Shown: positions 10,821 through 18,325 of the stretch, in pieces
How positions within the stretch are numbered: position 1 is the stretch's first letter
Layout of the letters: each line of letters opens with the position of its first letter
Assembly (NCBI GenBank): GCA_963720765.1
Contig: CAVRGS010000013.1
Coordinates: 558,001-622,000 of the forward strand
Origin: DASUAS01 sp963720765
Lineage (GTDB): Bacteria; Actinomycetota; Acidimicrobiia; IMCC26256; DASPTH01
DNA length: 64,000 nucleotides
Direction: 5' to 3'
Notes under the pieces: generated by a model
The model's input: the letters and a program-made list of their open reading frames with translations, nothing else
Databases searched by the model: none
What the model was told of the DNA's origin: nothing
Made by a program: the position numbers and the translations under genes

Positions 10821-12209
10821 AGTTCACCGTCATCGGCCACAGCTGCCTGCGCATCGAGACGAGCGGTCCCACCATCCTCGTCGACCCGTGGCTCTTCGGG
10901 TCGTGCTACTGGCGCTCGTGGTGGCACTACCCGACGGTCGCGGATCCCGCGCCCGAGGTGCTCGAGCCCGACTTCGTGTACCTCACGCACCACCACTTCG
11001 ATCACTTCCACTTCCCGTCGATGCGTCGGATCGACCGATCGGCGCACGTGCTCGTGCCGAAGTTCGGCGTCCCGACCCTCGCCGAGGAGGTCCGCAGCCT
11101 CGGATTCGACGAGGTCATGGAGCTGCCCGCACGCACAGGTCGTGCAGCTCGCGCCGGGAGTGCGGGTGGCCTCGTACCAGTACGGACCCGACGACTCGGT
11201 GTTCGTCGTGGCCGACGGCGACCACGTCCTCGTGGACATCAACGACAGCAAGCCGCGTGGGCGCACGCTGCAGCGAGATCCTCGACGACTTCGGTCACCC
11301 CGACGTTCGTGTTCAAGAGCTACTCGTTCGCGCAGTCGTACCCGCTGCTCTACACCGCCGACGATCCGGCCGATCTCGAGCTCGTCACCCGCGACAGCTA
11401 CATCGACAACTGGGTGCGCGTGGTCGACGTGCTCCAGCCGCGTTACGGCGTGCCGTTCGGCAGCATGGTGGCGTTCCTCCATCCCGAGAGCGCAGGCGGC
11501 GAACGAGCAACTGATCACGCCGGGCGAGGTGGTCGACGCGTTCCGGGCGCAGCGACCGGACTCGGTCACCGAGGCGGTGCAGATGGATCCGGGCGACTCC
11601 TGGAGCTCGGAGACCGGCTTCGCGCTCTCGGGCATCGACTGGTACGCCGATCGCGCCAACCACCTCGAAGAGCTCGCGGCGCAGGTGGCGCCCAAGATCG
11701 CCGACCAGACGTTGGAGGAGAAGGGCATCACCCTCGAGTACTCGGCGTTCGCCGACTACTTCCAGGGCTTCATGCGCGCGTTTCCGCCGGGGGTGCTCCG
11801 GCGCCTGCTGCACCGGCCGGTGGTGTTCGAGGTCTCGTCGTCGCCGCTGCCGTACTGGGTGCTCGACTTCTCCCGTCGTGCGGTGTACCGGCTGTCGGCG
11901 CCGCCACCCGACACCGCGAGCATCGTCACCGTCAACGAAGGCGTGCTCGCCGACGCGATCGCCAAGCGCCTCGTGCACGTCGTGCACGGCTCGATGCGCA
12001 TCCGCGTCCACCTCCGGCCGGGAGGCGTCGGCGACGATCTCACGTTCTGGGGTCTGGTGGTGCCGTGGGAGCTCGGGTATGTCCCCGTGCAGCGCGTCCT
12101 GCGGCCGCGCCTCGCCGAAGTGGCGTGGCGACGGCGCGCCGAGGGTGTGGAGCTCTTCGAATCCGTCCGCGGCGGAGGGCCGACGCTCTCCGATCGTGTC
12201 TTCGGCTGA
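10817..12209 (+). CDS. MBL-fold metallo-hydrolase with extra C-terminal domain, frameshifted
   Basis: The start MKFTVIGHSCLRIET and the motif YLTHHHFDHFHFPSM (HxHxDH) identify the metallo-beta-lactamase fold, closest in style to UlaG/RomA-like proteins. The region from about residue 100 reads ASYQYGPDDSVFVVADGDHV, FKSYSFAQSYPLLYTADDPAD and SMVAFLHPESA. A long C-terminal part (ALSGIDWYADRANHLEELA ... IVTVNEGVLADAIAKRLVH) follows and is not the MBL core; it may be a small-molecule-binding domain. Extra bases near 11127, 11276 and 11500 interrupt the frame. Coupling to the GT4 gene suggests a step in glycan or sugar-nucleotide metabolism. The reaction is unknown. Confidence 0.75.
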
Positions 12210-12264
12210 CCGGCGCGCGGCGCCGTCGGGGGCCGGTCAACGGGCGCGTCGTAGGGTGGCCGTC

Positions 12265-12921
12265 ATGGCCGACCCGAAGTCGTTCTTCCTCACGCCCGAG
12301 ATCCACCAGTACGTCATCGCGCACGGCACGCCACCCGACGCGGTGCAGCAGGCCCTCATCGACGAGACCGCCGAGCTGCCGATGGCGATCATGCAGATCT
12401 CGCCGGAGCAGGGCGCGTTCATGACCCTGCTCACACGCGCGCTCGGCGTGCGCCAAGCGGTCGAGGTCGGGACGTTCACCGGCTACTCCGCGCTCGCCAT
12501 CGCACGCGGTCTGCCCGACGACGGGCATCTGCTCTGCTGCGACGTCAGTGAGGAGTGGACCAACATCGGTCGCCAGGCGTGGGCCGACGCCGGGGTCGAC
12601 GCGAAGATCGAGCTGGTGATCGCGCCGGCCGCCGACACACTGCGTGCGTTGCCCGACGAGGAGTACGTCGATCTCGCGTTCATCGACGCCGACAAGCCGT
12701 CGTACCCGGTGTACTACGAGGAGCTACTGCGTCGGCTCCGCCCGAACGGGCTCATCCTGGTCGACAACACGCTCTGGGGCGGCGCCATCGCCGACGCGTC
12801 GAACACCGACGAGTCGACCGTTGCCATGCGCGCGTTCAACGACATGGTGGCCGCCGACACCCGCGTCGACACCGCCCTCCTCACCATCGGCGACGGCCTG
12901 ACCCTCTTCCGCAAGCGCTGA
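12265..12921 (+). CDS. family 3 O-methyltransferase (CCoAOMT-like)
   Basis: This is an intact protein of 218 residues, the usual size for the family. The SAM-binding block AVEVGTFTGYSALAIARGLP is at about residues 72-91, then LLCCDVSEEWTNIGRQAW. The metal-binding acids follow in LAFIDADKPSYPVYYEELL and ILVDNTLWGG, with a final LTIGDGLTLFRKR. These are the features of Mg-dependent caffeoyl-CoA/catechol-type O-methyltransferases. In actinobacteria such proteins act on diverse small phenolics, and nothing nearby fixes the substrate. It stands alone, 55 bp after the MBL gene. Confidence 0.88.
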   Translation: MADPKSFFLTPEIHQYVIAHGTPPDAVQQALIDETAELPMAIMQISPEQGAFMTLLTRALGVRQAVEVGTFTGYSALAIARGLPDDGHLLCCDVSEEWTNIGRQAWADAGVDAKIELVIAPAADTLRALPDEEYVDLAFIDADKPSYPVYYEELLRRLRPNGLILVDNTLWGGAIADASNTDESTVAMRAFNDMVAADTRVDTALLTIGDGLTLFRKR

Positions 12922-12993
12922 CCCGCCACAACCCGAACGTCTCGAGGTTCGCGTGCACATGCGACGGTCAACTTCGAGATGCTCGGGCTGGGG

Positions 12994-13659
12994 TCAGAAC
13001 TTTCCGGTGCGGCCGTAGCGGTAGTAGCCGGCGAACTGCTCGTTGGTGGCTTCGGGCAGCGGCACGATCTCGCCCAGGCGCTGCGCGCCCCAGACGATCT
13101 CCGCGGTGCGCTCCACCAACCCCGCGATGTGCATGACGTCGGCCGGGTTCTTGCCCACCGCGAACAGGCCGTGGTTGGCCATGAGCACCGCGCTGCGGTC
13201 GCCGACCCAGCCGGCCACTTCCTCCGCGAGCTCGTCGGTGCCGGTGGTCTTGTATCCGGCCACCGGCACGTCGCCGCCCACGTACACCACGAACTCCTCG
13301 ATCACGGCCGGGATGGGCTGGCGAGTGAGCGCGAACATCGTGCAGTGCTTGGCGTGGCAGTGCATGGTCGCGTTGATCTCGGGATACCGTTGCATCGCCG
13401 ACAGGTGCAGCATCTTCTCCGACGTCGGACCGCGGTGACCTTCCACCACGTCGCCGTCGAGATTGCACACCACGAGGTCGTCGAGCTCCATGGTGAGGTA
13501 GTCGAGCGACGACGGCGTGAGCACCACGTTGCCGTCGGGCAGTCGTGCGGCGACGTTGCCGGCGGTGCCCTGCACCAGGCCCGACGTCAGCATCTCCTTG
13601 GCGGTGTCGAGGAGCTGCTGCTTCACCTCGTCGGCACTGGCCGCGGGTGCTTCGCTCAC
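12994..13659 (-). CDS. class II aldolase/adducin family protein
   Basis: An intact protein of 221 residues with the L-fuculose-1-phosphate-aldolase fold. GLVQGTAGNVAARLPDGNV is the phosphate/substrate loop, LTPSSLDYLTMELDDLVV follows, and the zinc ligands lie in TMHCHAKHCTMFAL and ANHGLFAVG, with a downstream Tyr-rich tail. The GTG start overlaps the stop of the dehydrogenase gene (GTGA), so the two form an operon. A class II aldolase with a 2-hydroxyacid dehydrogenase is a common pairing in sugar-acid or deoxysugar breakdown. The substrate is an open question. Confidence 0.85.
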   Translation of the reverse strand: MSEAPAASADEVKQQLLDTAKEMLTSGLVQGTAGNVAARLPDGNVVLTPSSLDYLTMELDDLVVCNLDGDVVEGHRGPTSEKMLHLSAMQRYPEINATMHCHAKHCTMFALTRQPIPAVIEEFVVYVGGDVPVAGYKTTGTDELAEEVAGWVGDRSAVLMANHGLFAVGKNPADVMHIAGLVERTAEIVWGAQRLGEIVPLPEATNEQFAGYYRYGRTGKF

Positions 13660-14634
13660 TTGAGGACCTCCGGGTTGACGAGGTTCGGCGGGTTGCCGCC
13701 GTCGAGCAGCGTCACCAACCCGTCGACGATCAGGGTCGTGTGGTTCTGCTCGGTGTCGTAGGTCGCGCCGCCGATGTGGGGGGTGAGCACGACGTTCCAC
13801 ATCGAGCAGAGCGGGTCGTCGACGTCGAGGCGCTCGCCGGTGAAGTGGTCGAGGCCCGCGCCGCCGAGGTGGCCGTCGGCCAGCGACGCGGTGAGCGCGG
13901 CGGTGTCGTGCAGCCCTGCTCGTGCGGTGTTGATGTAGACCGCGCCTTCCTTCATGCGGGCGAACTGCTCGGCGCCGATCATCTCGTGCGACTCGGGCGT
14001 GACCGCGGCGTGCATCGACACGACGTCGGCCTCGGCGAGCAGGTCGTCGAGCGAGTGCGTGGCGTCGGGCGCGAACGGGTCGTAGGTGATGACGTTCATG
14101 CCGAGGCCGGCGAAGCGCCAGGCCGCGGCCCGGCCCACCGCGCCGTAGCCCACGATGCCGACGGTCTGGCCCGCCAACTGCCAGGCCCGGAAGCGCTGGT
14201 AGGGGATCGTGCCGTCGCGGTAGGTCTCGCCCGGCGCGCACGTCGAGGTCGGCGCGGATGACGCCTCGGTTCACCGCGAAGAGCAGGGCAACCGCCATCT
14301 CGGCGACGGCATCGGCGTTGCGTCCCGGCGCACGGAGCACCGGGATGCCCTTCTCGGTGGCGGCGGCGATGTCGACGTTGTTGGGGTCACCGCGGCACGA
14401 CCCGATGGCGACGAGGGGCAGGTCGAGGACCGGGCCCTTCACGCTGTCGGACTCGACGATGAGGAGGTCGGCGCCCTCGGCCTCGACCCGGGCGGCCAGG
14501 TCGTCGGCGTTGTAGAGGCGCAGCGGCTGGTGGTCGATCCAGGGATCGAGCACGACATCGGCGAGGGAGCGGAGGGTGTCGAGGCCGGGACCGCGAAACG
14601 GTGCGGTCACGAGCGCGCGATGGCGTTCGGTCAT
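13656..14634 (-). CDS. D-isomer-specific 2-hydroxyacid dehydrogenase, one frameshift
   Basis: The N-terminal half reads MTERHRALVTAPFRGP to EMAVALLFAVNRGVIRAD. After a break near 14238 comes the NAD-binding half with VGIVGYGAVGRAAAWRFAG (GxGxxG), MKEGAVYINTARAGL, GGAGLDHFTGE and LTPHIGGATYDTEQNH. The catalytic Arg (NTARAG), acid and PHIGG-His are present, as in SerA/D-lactate dehydrogenase relatives. The expected length is about 325 residues. It is the promoter-proximal gene of the pair with the class II aldolase, and the inferred role is oxidation of a sugar acid or hydroxyacid that feeds the aldolase. Confidence 0.78.
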
Positions 14635-14938
14635 GGCGGGCGATTCTGACAGCCGCGACCGGTGTGACCCCACCCTCGCATCAACACGCGCGTTGCACTC
14701 GGGCGGGCCGGAAGCCCCGTTGGTGAGCGGAGGAGCTGGGGTACCGGGCGTGTCTCGCGCCTGAGGCCGGGCACAGCGGAAGCCCCGGTGTGGAGGGGGG
14801 TACCGGGGCTTCCGTGTGCGGGGAGATCTCTCTCGACTCGCTGTTGGTGGTTCGAACCCGCGGCCGGTCCCGGATGTTCCGGCCACCACCGAATTTTCCC
14901 GTGCGGTCCCGTGGTAGTTGACAACGAGTGTTGATAAG
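14635..14938. other. divergent intergenic region, 304 bp, with a strong hairpin
   Basis: No gene is seen between the divergent dehydrogenase and Fur-family genes. It holds a 12-bp perfect stem, GGAAGCCCCGGT (14778-14789) and ACCGGGGCTTCC (14802-14813), with a 12-nt loop. With one bulged base the stem extends outward to 14771-14819. A first copy of GGAAGCCCCG lies about 70 bp to the left. The right end carries the Fur-like palindrome. A hairpin without a T-run between two divergent starts is not a normal terminator; its role is unknown. Confidence 0.6.
14918..14937 (+). promoter_or_regulatory. candidate Fur-family operator overlapping the start of the Fur gene
   Basis: TTGACAAC-GAGT-GTTGATAA is an inverted repeat of 8-4-8 with six of eight positions paired. 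It is AT-rich in a GC-rich setting and ends one base before the ATG of the regulator gene. Fur/PerR-type regulators commonly bind such palindromes and repress their own genes, so autoregulation is inferred. Confidence 0.5.
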
Positions 14939-15386
14939 ATGAACGCCGTGAAGACGGTCGAGGAGCTCACCACGCGCTTCCGCGCCGAGGGCCTCCGGGT
15001 CACGCCGCAGCGCCAGGTGATCTTCCGACTCCTTCACGGCGTCGACACCCACCCCACGGTGGAGTCGCTCTACGAATCGGCCCGGTCCGAGATGCCCACC
15101 ATCTCGCGCAAGACCGTCTACGCCGACCGTCCACGACCTCGAGTCGATGGGCGAGGTCGAGCTGCTCGACGTCGGCACCGGCAGCATCCGCGTCGATCCC
15201 AACGTGGAGCACGCGCACCAGCACCTCGTGTGCACCCGGTGCGGCACCGTGCGCGACGTCCTGCTCGACATCGCCGACCTGCGCGTGCCCTCGCGCTACC
15301 GGCGGGCCTTCACGGTCGAGGCGGTGGAGGTCGTGTTCCGCGGCGTCTGCGACGAGTGCCTCGCCCAGGAGCCGATCGACGCCTGA
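14939..15386 (+). CDS. Fur-family transcriptional regulator, one frameshift
   Basis: The N-terminal winged helix reads GLRVTPQRQVIFRLLHG and SEMPTISRKTVY. After one extra C near 15122 it continues as ATVHDLESMGEVELLDVG. The C-terminal dimer/metal domain has HAHQHLVCTRCGTVRDV and GVCDECLAQ. These two CxxC pairs form the structural zinc site, and HxHxH marks the regulatory metal site. The length of about 149 residues fits Fur/PerR. The start is taken as the ATG directly after the palindrome; GTG 14948 is an alternative. Rubrerythrin follows 61 bp downstream, which favours a peroxide-sensing (PerR-like) role; this is inference. Confidence 0.82.
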
Positions 15387-15447
15387 GCCGTCGCGCCGTC
15401 ACCCTGTCCAGTCCAACGCAACCAACGCACACCAAGGAGAACAACGC

Positions 15448-15870
<423 letters not shown>

Positions 15871-15891
15871 TCACTCTGCAGTTCGTGATGT

Positions 15892-15924
15892 GCACGACCC
15901 CGGGGCGCGTCCCCGGGGTCGTGC
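15892..15924 (+). terminator. strong hairpin after rubrerythrin
   Basis: CACGACCCCGGGG (15893-15905) pairs perfectly with CCCCGGGGTCGTG (15911-15923) around the loop CGCGT, and one more G-C pair closes the base. There is no T-run, as is usual for actinobacterial intrinsic terminators. It probably separates or attenuates expression between rubrerythrin and DUF3501. Confidence 0.7.
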
Positions 15925-15958
15925 GCGCACGATCGGTTGCCACGAGAGAGGAGCGACC

Positions 15959-16555
15959 GTGAGGAAGCTCACCGTCGACGACATCGTCGACCACCGCGCC
16001 TACGAGCGCGAGCGCGACGAGTTCCGCGCCGAGATCATCGCGATGAAGAAGCGTCGCCGCATCGCGTTGGGCGACCTCGTGACCATCGTGTTCGAGAACA
16101 CCGACACCATGCGCTTCCAGGTGCAGGAGATGGCCCGCGCCGAGCGCATGCTCACCGACGAGGCCATCGCCGGCGAAGTCGCCACCTACAACGAGCTGAT
16201 CCCCGACCCCGGCGAGCTGTCGGGCACGCTGTTCATCGAGCTCACCACCGACGAGCTGCTGCGCGAGTGGTTGCCGAAGATGCGCGAGATCGAGTTCACC
16301 GTGCGCTTCGACCTCGGCCCGCGCGACGCGACCGACGTGTCGCGTGTCGTCGGCATCCCACGCGACGAGGAACGACTGACGCGCGACGACATCACGTCGA
16401 CCGTGCACTACCTGCACTTCCCGTTCGACGCCGCGCAACGCGAGCTGCTCGCCACGGGCCCGGCGCGGCTCGTCGTCGACCACCCCGAGTACAAGGTGTG
16501 GGTCGAGCTCACCGACGCGCAGCGAGCCGAGCTCGCCGGCGACTTCGCCGACTGA
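15959..16555 (+). CDS. DUF3501 family protein
   Basis: An intact protein of 198 residues that starts VRKLTVDDIVDHRAYERERD and has RRIALGDLVTIVFENTDTMR, IPDPGELSGTLFIELTT and VHYLHFPFDAAQ. These are characteristic of DUF3501. Genes of this family are known to lie beside rubrerythrin genes in many bacteria, as here, but the biochemical role is not established. The GTG start is chosen because AGAGGAG lies at the right distance upstream. The stop overlaps the start of the dUTPase gene (TGATG). Confidence 0.85.
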   Translation: MRKLTVDDIVDHRAYERERDEFRAEIIAMKKRRRIALGDLVTIVFENTDTMRFQVQEMARAERMLTDEAIAGEVATYNELIPDPGELSGTLFIELTTDELLREWLPKMREIEFTVRFDLGPRDATDVSRVVGIPRDEERLTRDDITSTVHYLHFPFDAAQRELLATGPARLVVDHPEYKVWVELTDAQRAELAGDFAD

Positions 16556-17001
16556 TGCCGGTCGGGATCAAGCGTCCAGCGGCTCGATCCCGAGCTGCCC
16601 CTCCCGCGCCAGCAGCACACCGACGACGCCGGCTACGACCTGCACGCGCGCGAACGCGTCGAGCTCGCGCCCGGCGGCGGCCGAGCGCTCGTCCCGACCG
16701 GGCTCGCGGTCGCGATCCCGTCGGGACTACGCCGGCTTCGTGCTTCCGCGCTCGGGCCTGGCGCTCAAGCACGGCATCACGTGCCTCAACGCCCCGGGCC
16801 TGATCGATCCGCAGTACCGCGGCGAGCTCAAGGTGCTGCTGGTCAACACCGATCCGGCCGAGCCATTCACGGTCGAGCGGGGCGACCGCATCGCGCAGCT
16901 GGTGATCCAGCAGCGTCGAGCAGGTCGACTGGAAGGAGGTCGACGCGCTCGACACCACCGATCGCGACGCGTTCGGATTCGGTTCCACCGGCGTCCAGTG
17001 A
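16555..17001 (+). CDS. dut: dUTP diphosphatase, frameshifted
   Basis: The conserved dUTPase motifs appear in order across three frame breaks: DDAGYDLHARERVELAPG (motif 1), GYAGFVLPRSGLALKHGI (motif 2), LNAPGLIDPQYRGELKVLLVN (motif 3, with the catalytic Asp region), VERGDRIAQLVIQ (motif 4) and the P-loop-like tail FGFGSTG (motif 5). Breaks near 16580, 16725 and 16920 are each explained by one extra base. The enzyme hydrolyses dUTP to dUMP, keeping uracil out of DNA and feeding thymidylate synthesis. The stop overlaps the GTG of the next gene. Confidence 0.87.
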
Positions 17002-17939
17002 CGAAGCCGTTCCGCTTCGGTGTCACCGCGGGCAACCTGACCACTGGGTCGGCGTGGGCCGAGCAGGCGCGCCGCATCGAGGGTCTCGGCTACTCCACCC
17101 TGTTCGTGCACGACCACTTCGTCGACTCCGGCGCACCCGCGCCGATGGTCGCGCTCGTCGTTCGCGGCGGCCGCGACCACGCACGTTGCGCGTCGGCATG
17201 CTGGTGATGGGCAACGACTATCGCCATCCCGCGGTCCTCGCCCAGGACGCCGCGACCCTCGACGTGCATGTCCGACGGTCGACTCGAGTTCGGACTCGGT
17301 GCGGGGTGGATGACCGCCGACTACACGGCCCTCGGCCTTCCCTTCGACGGCCACGGCGTGCGCATCGACCGCCTGGCCGAAGCGCTCGCAGTCGTGAAGG
17401 GCGCGTGGAGTGAGGGCGCGTTCGGCTTCACCGGCGACCACTACACGATCACCGCGTACGACGCGCAGCCCAAGCCGGTGCAGCAGCCACGACCGCCGAT
17501 CCTCGTGGGCGGTGGTGGTCCGAAGCTCCTGCGGCTCGCCGGGCGCGAGGCTGACATCGTCGGGATCAACCCGATCCTCAGTGCGGGGGTGATCGGCGCG
17601 GAAGCAGCTCGCGACACGATCGGCGACGCCACCGCGCGCAAGATCGGTTGGGTGCGCGAGGGCGCGGGGGAGCGGTTCGACGAGCTCGAGCTGCAGATCC
17701 GCTACTTCGTCGCCGCCATCACCGACGACGCGCAGGGCCTCGCCGAGGCCATGGCCCCCGGCTTCGGCGTGTCACCCGACGTCGCGCTGAGCTCCGGCGC
17801 CGTCCTCGCCGGCACGGTCGACGAGGTGTGCGACACCCTGCTGCGGCGCCGTGAGGAGTGGGGCGTGTCGTACGTGGTCTTCGGCGACGACCAGTACGAG
17901 CAGTTCGCGCCGGTGGTCGACCGTCTCGCCGGGACCTGA
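16998..17939 (+). CDS. F420-dependent LLM-class oxidoreductase, frameshifted in the N-terminal half
   Basis: It starts MTKPFRFGVTAGNLTTGSAW and has EGLGYSTLFVHDHFVD and RVGMLVMGNDYRHPAVLAQD, then MSDGRLEFGLGAGWMTADY and PPILVGGGGPKLLRLAGREAD. This is the luciferase-like monooxygenase barrel of F420-dependent enzymes, resembling the MSMEG_2516-type subfamily. Breaks near 17160 and 17268 are single-base. The full length is about 313 residues. GTG overlaps the dut stop. The substrate is unknown. F420 use fits an actinobacterial host. Confidence 0.83.
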
Positions 17940-17974
17940 GCCCGAGCGCGTCGCGCGCTATTCTCGTCACCCAC

Positions 17975-18050
17975 GCGGACGTGGCTCAGTTGGTAGAGCA
18001 CAACCTTGCCAAGGTTGGGGTCGCGGGTTCGAATCCCGTCGTCCGCTCCA
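17975..18050 (+). tRNA. tRNA-Gly (GCC)
   Basis: The acceptor stem GCGGACG/CGTCCGC, the D arm GCTC...GAGC, the anticodon stem CAACC/GGTTG around TTGCCAA (anticodon GCC), the T arm GCGGG-TTCGAAT-CCCGT and an encoded CCA are all present. Confidence 0.97.
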
Positions 18051-18108
18051 AGAACCGCAGGTCAGGCCCCCTCTCCCGAGGCTCGAGCCGGACCGGTCGC
18101 GCGTGGAC

Positions 18109-18237
18109 GCGTCCGGTCGGATCGGTGAGCCGGAAGAGATCGCACACGGCGTGCTCTTCTTCGCGTCGGACGCGTCGAGCTTCTGCTCCGGACAGACCTT
18201 CTCCATGCACGGTGGGCCCGGTCCGGCCGGTGTGTAG
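18109..18237 (+). pseudogene. C-terminal remnant of a short-chain dehydrogenase
   Basis: Right behind the tRNA-Gly, one frame reads GRIGEPEEIAHGVLFFASD, then SGQTFSMHGGPGPAGV and a stop. This is the typical end of an SDR ('R.G.PEEIA..V.FLASD..S..TG....DGG'). No catalytic or NAD-binding part lies upstream, because the tRNA occupies that place. It is therefore a leftover of a gene cut away when something was inserted or deleted at the tRNA. Confidence 0.6.
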
Positions 18238-18325
18238 CGCCGCTGCGATGCGGCAAAAGCAGGGCACCTCACCCGTCGCGGTCACGACCCCGTGCCCCTT
18301 CTCTCCGACGAACGCGGTGACCGCG

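Noticed and set aside
9602..12424. One 940-codon protein joining GT4 and MBL
   Set aside because: An internal ATGA start/stop overlap and a frame slip near 10725 show two genes; the fused reading then runs out of the MBL frame into nonsense.
14835..14870. GGTTCGAACCC, like a tRNA T-arm, in the gap before fur
   Set aside because: The flanking bases do not form a 5-bp T stem on either strand and no acceptor, D or anticodon arm can be placed.
12994..15003. One 669-codon aldolase-dehydrogenase fusion
   Set aside because: It is an artefact of a frame break inside the dehydrogenase. The aldolase has its own GTG start and the dehydrogenase its own stop.
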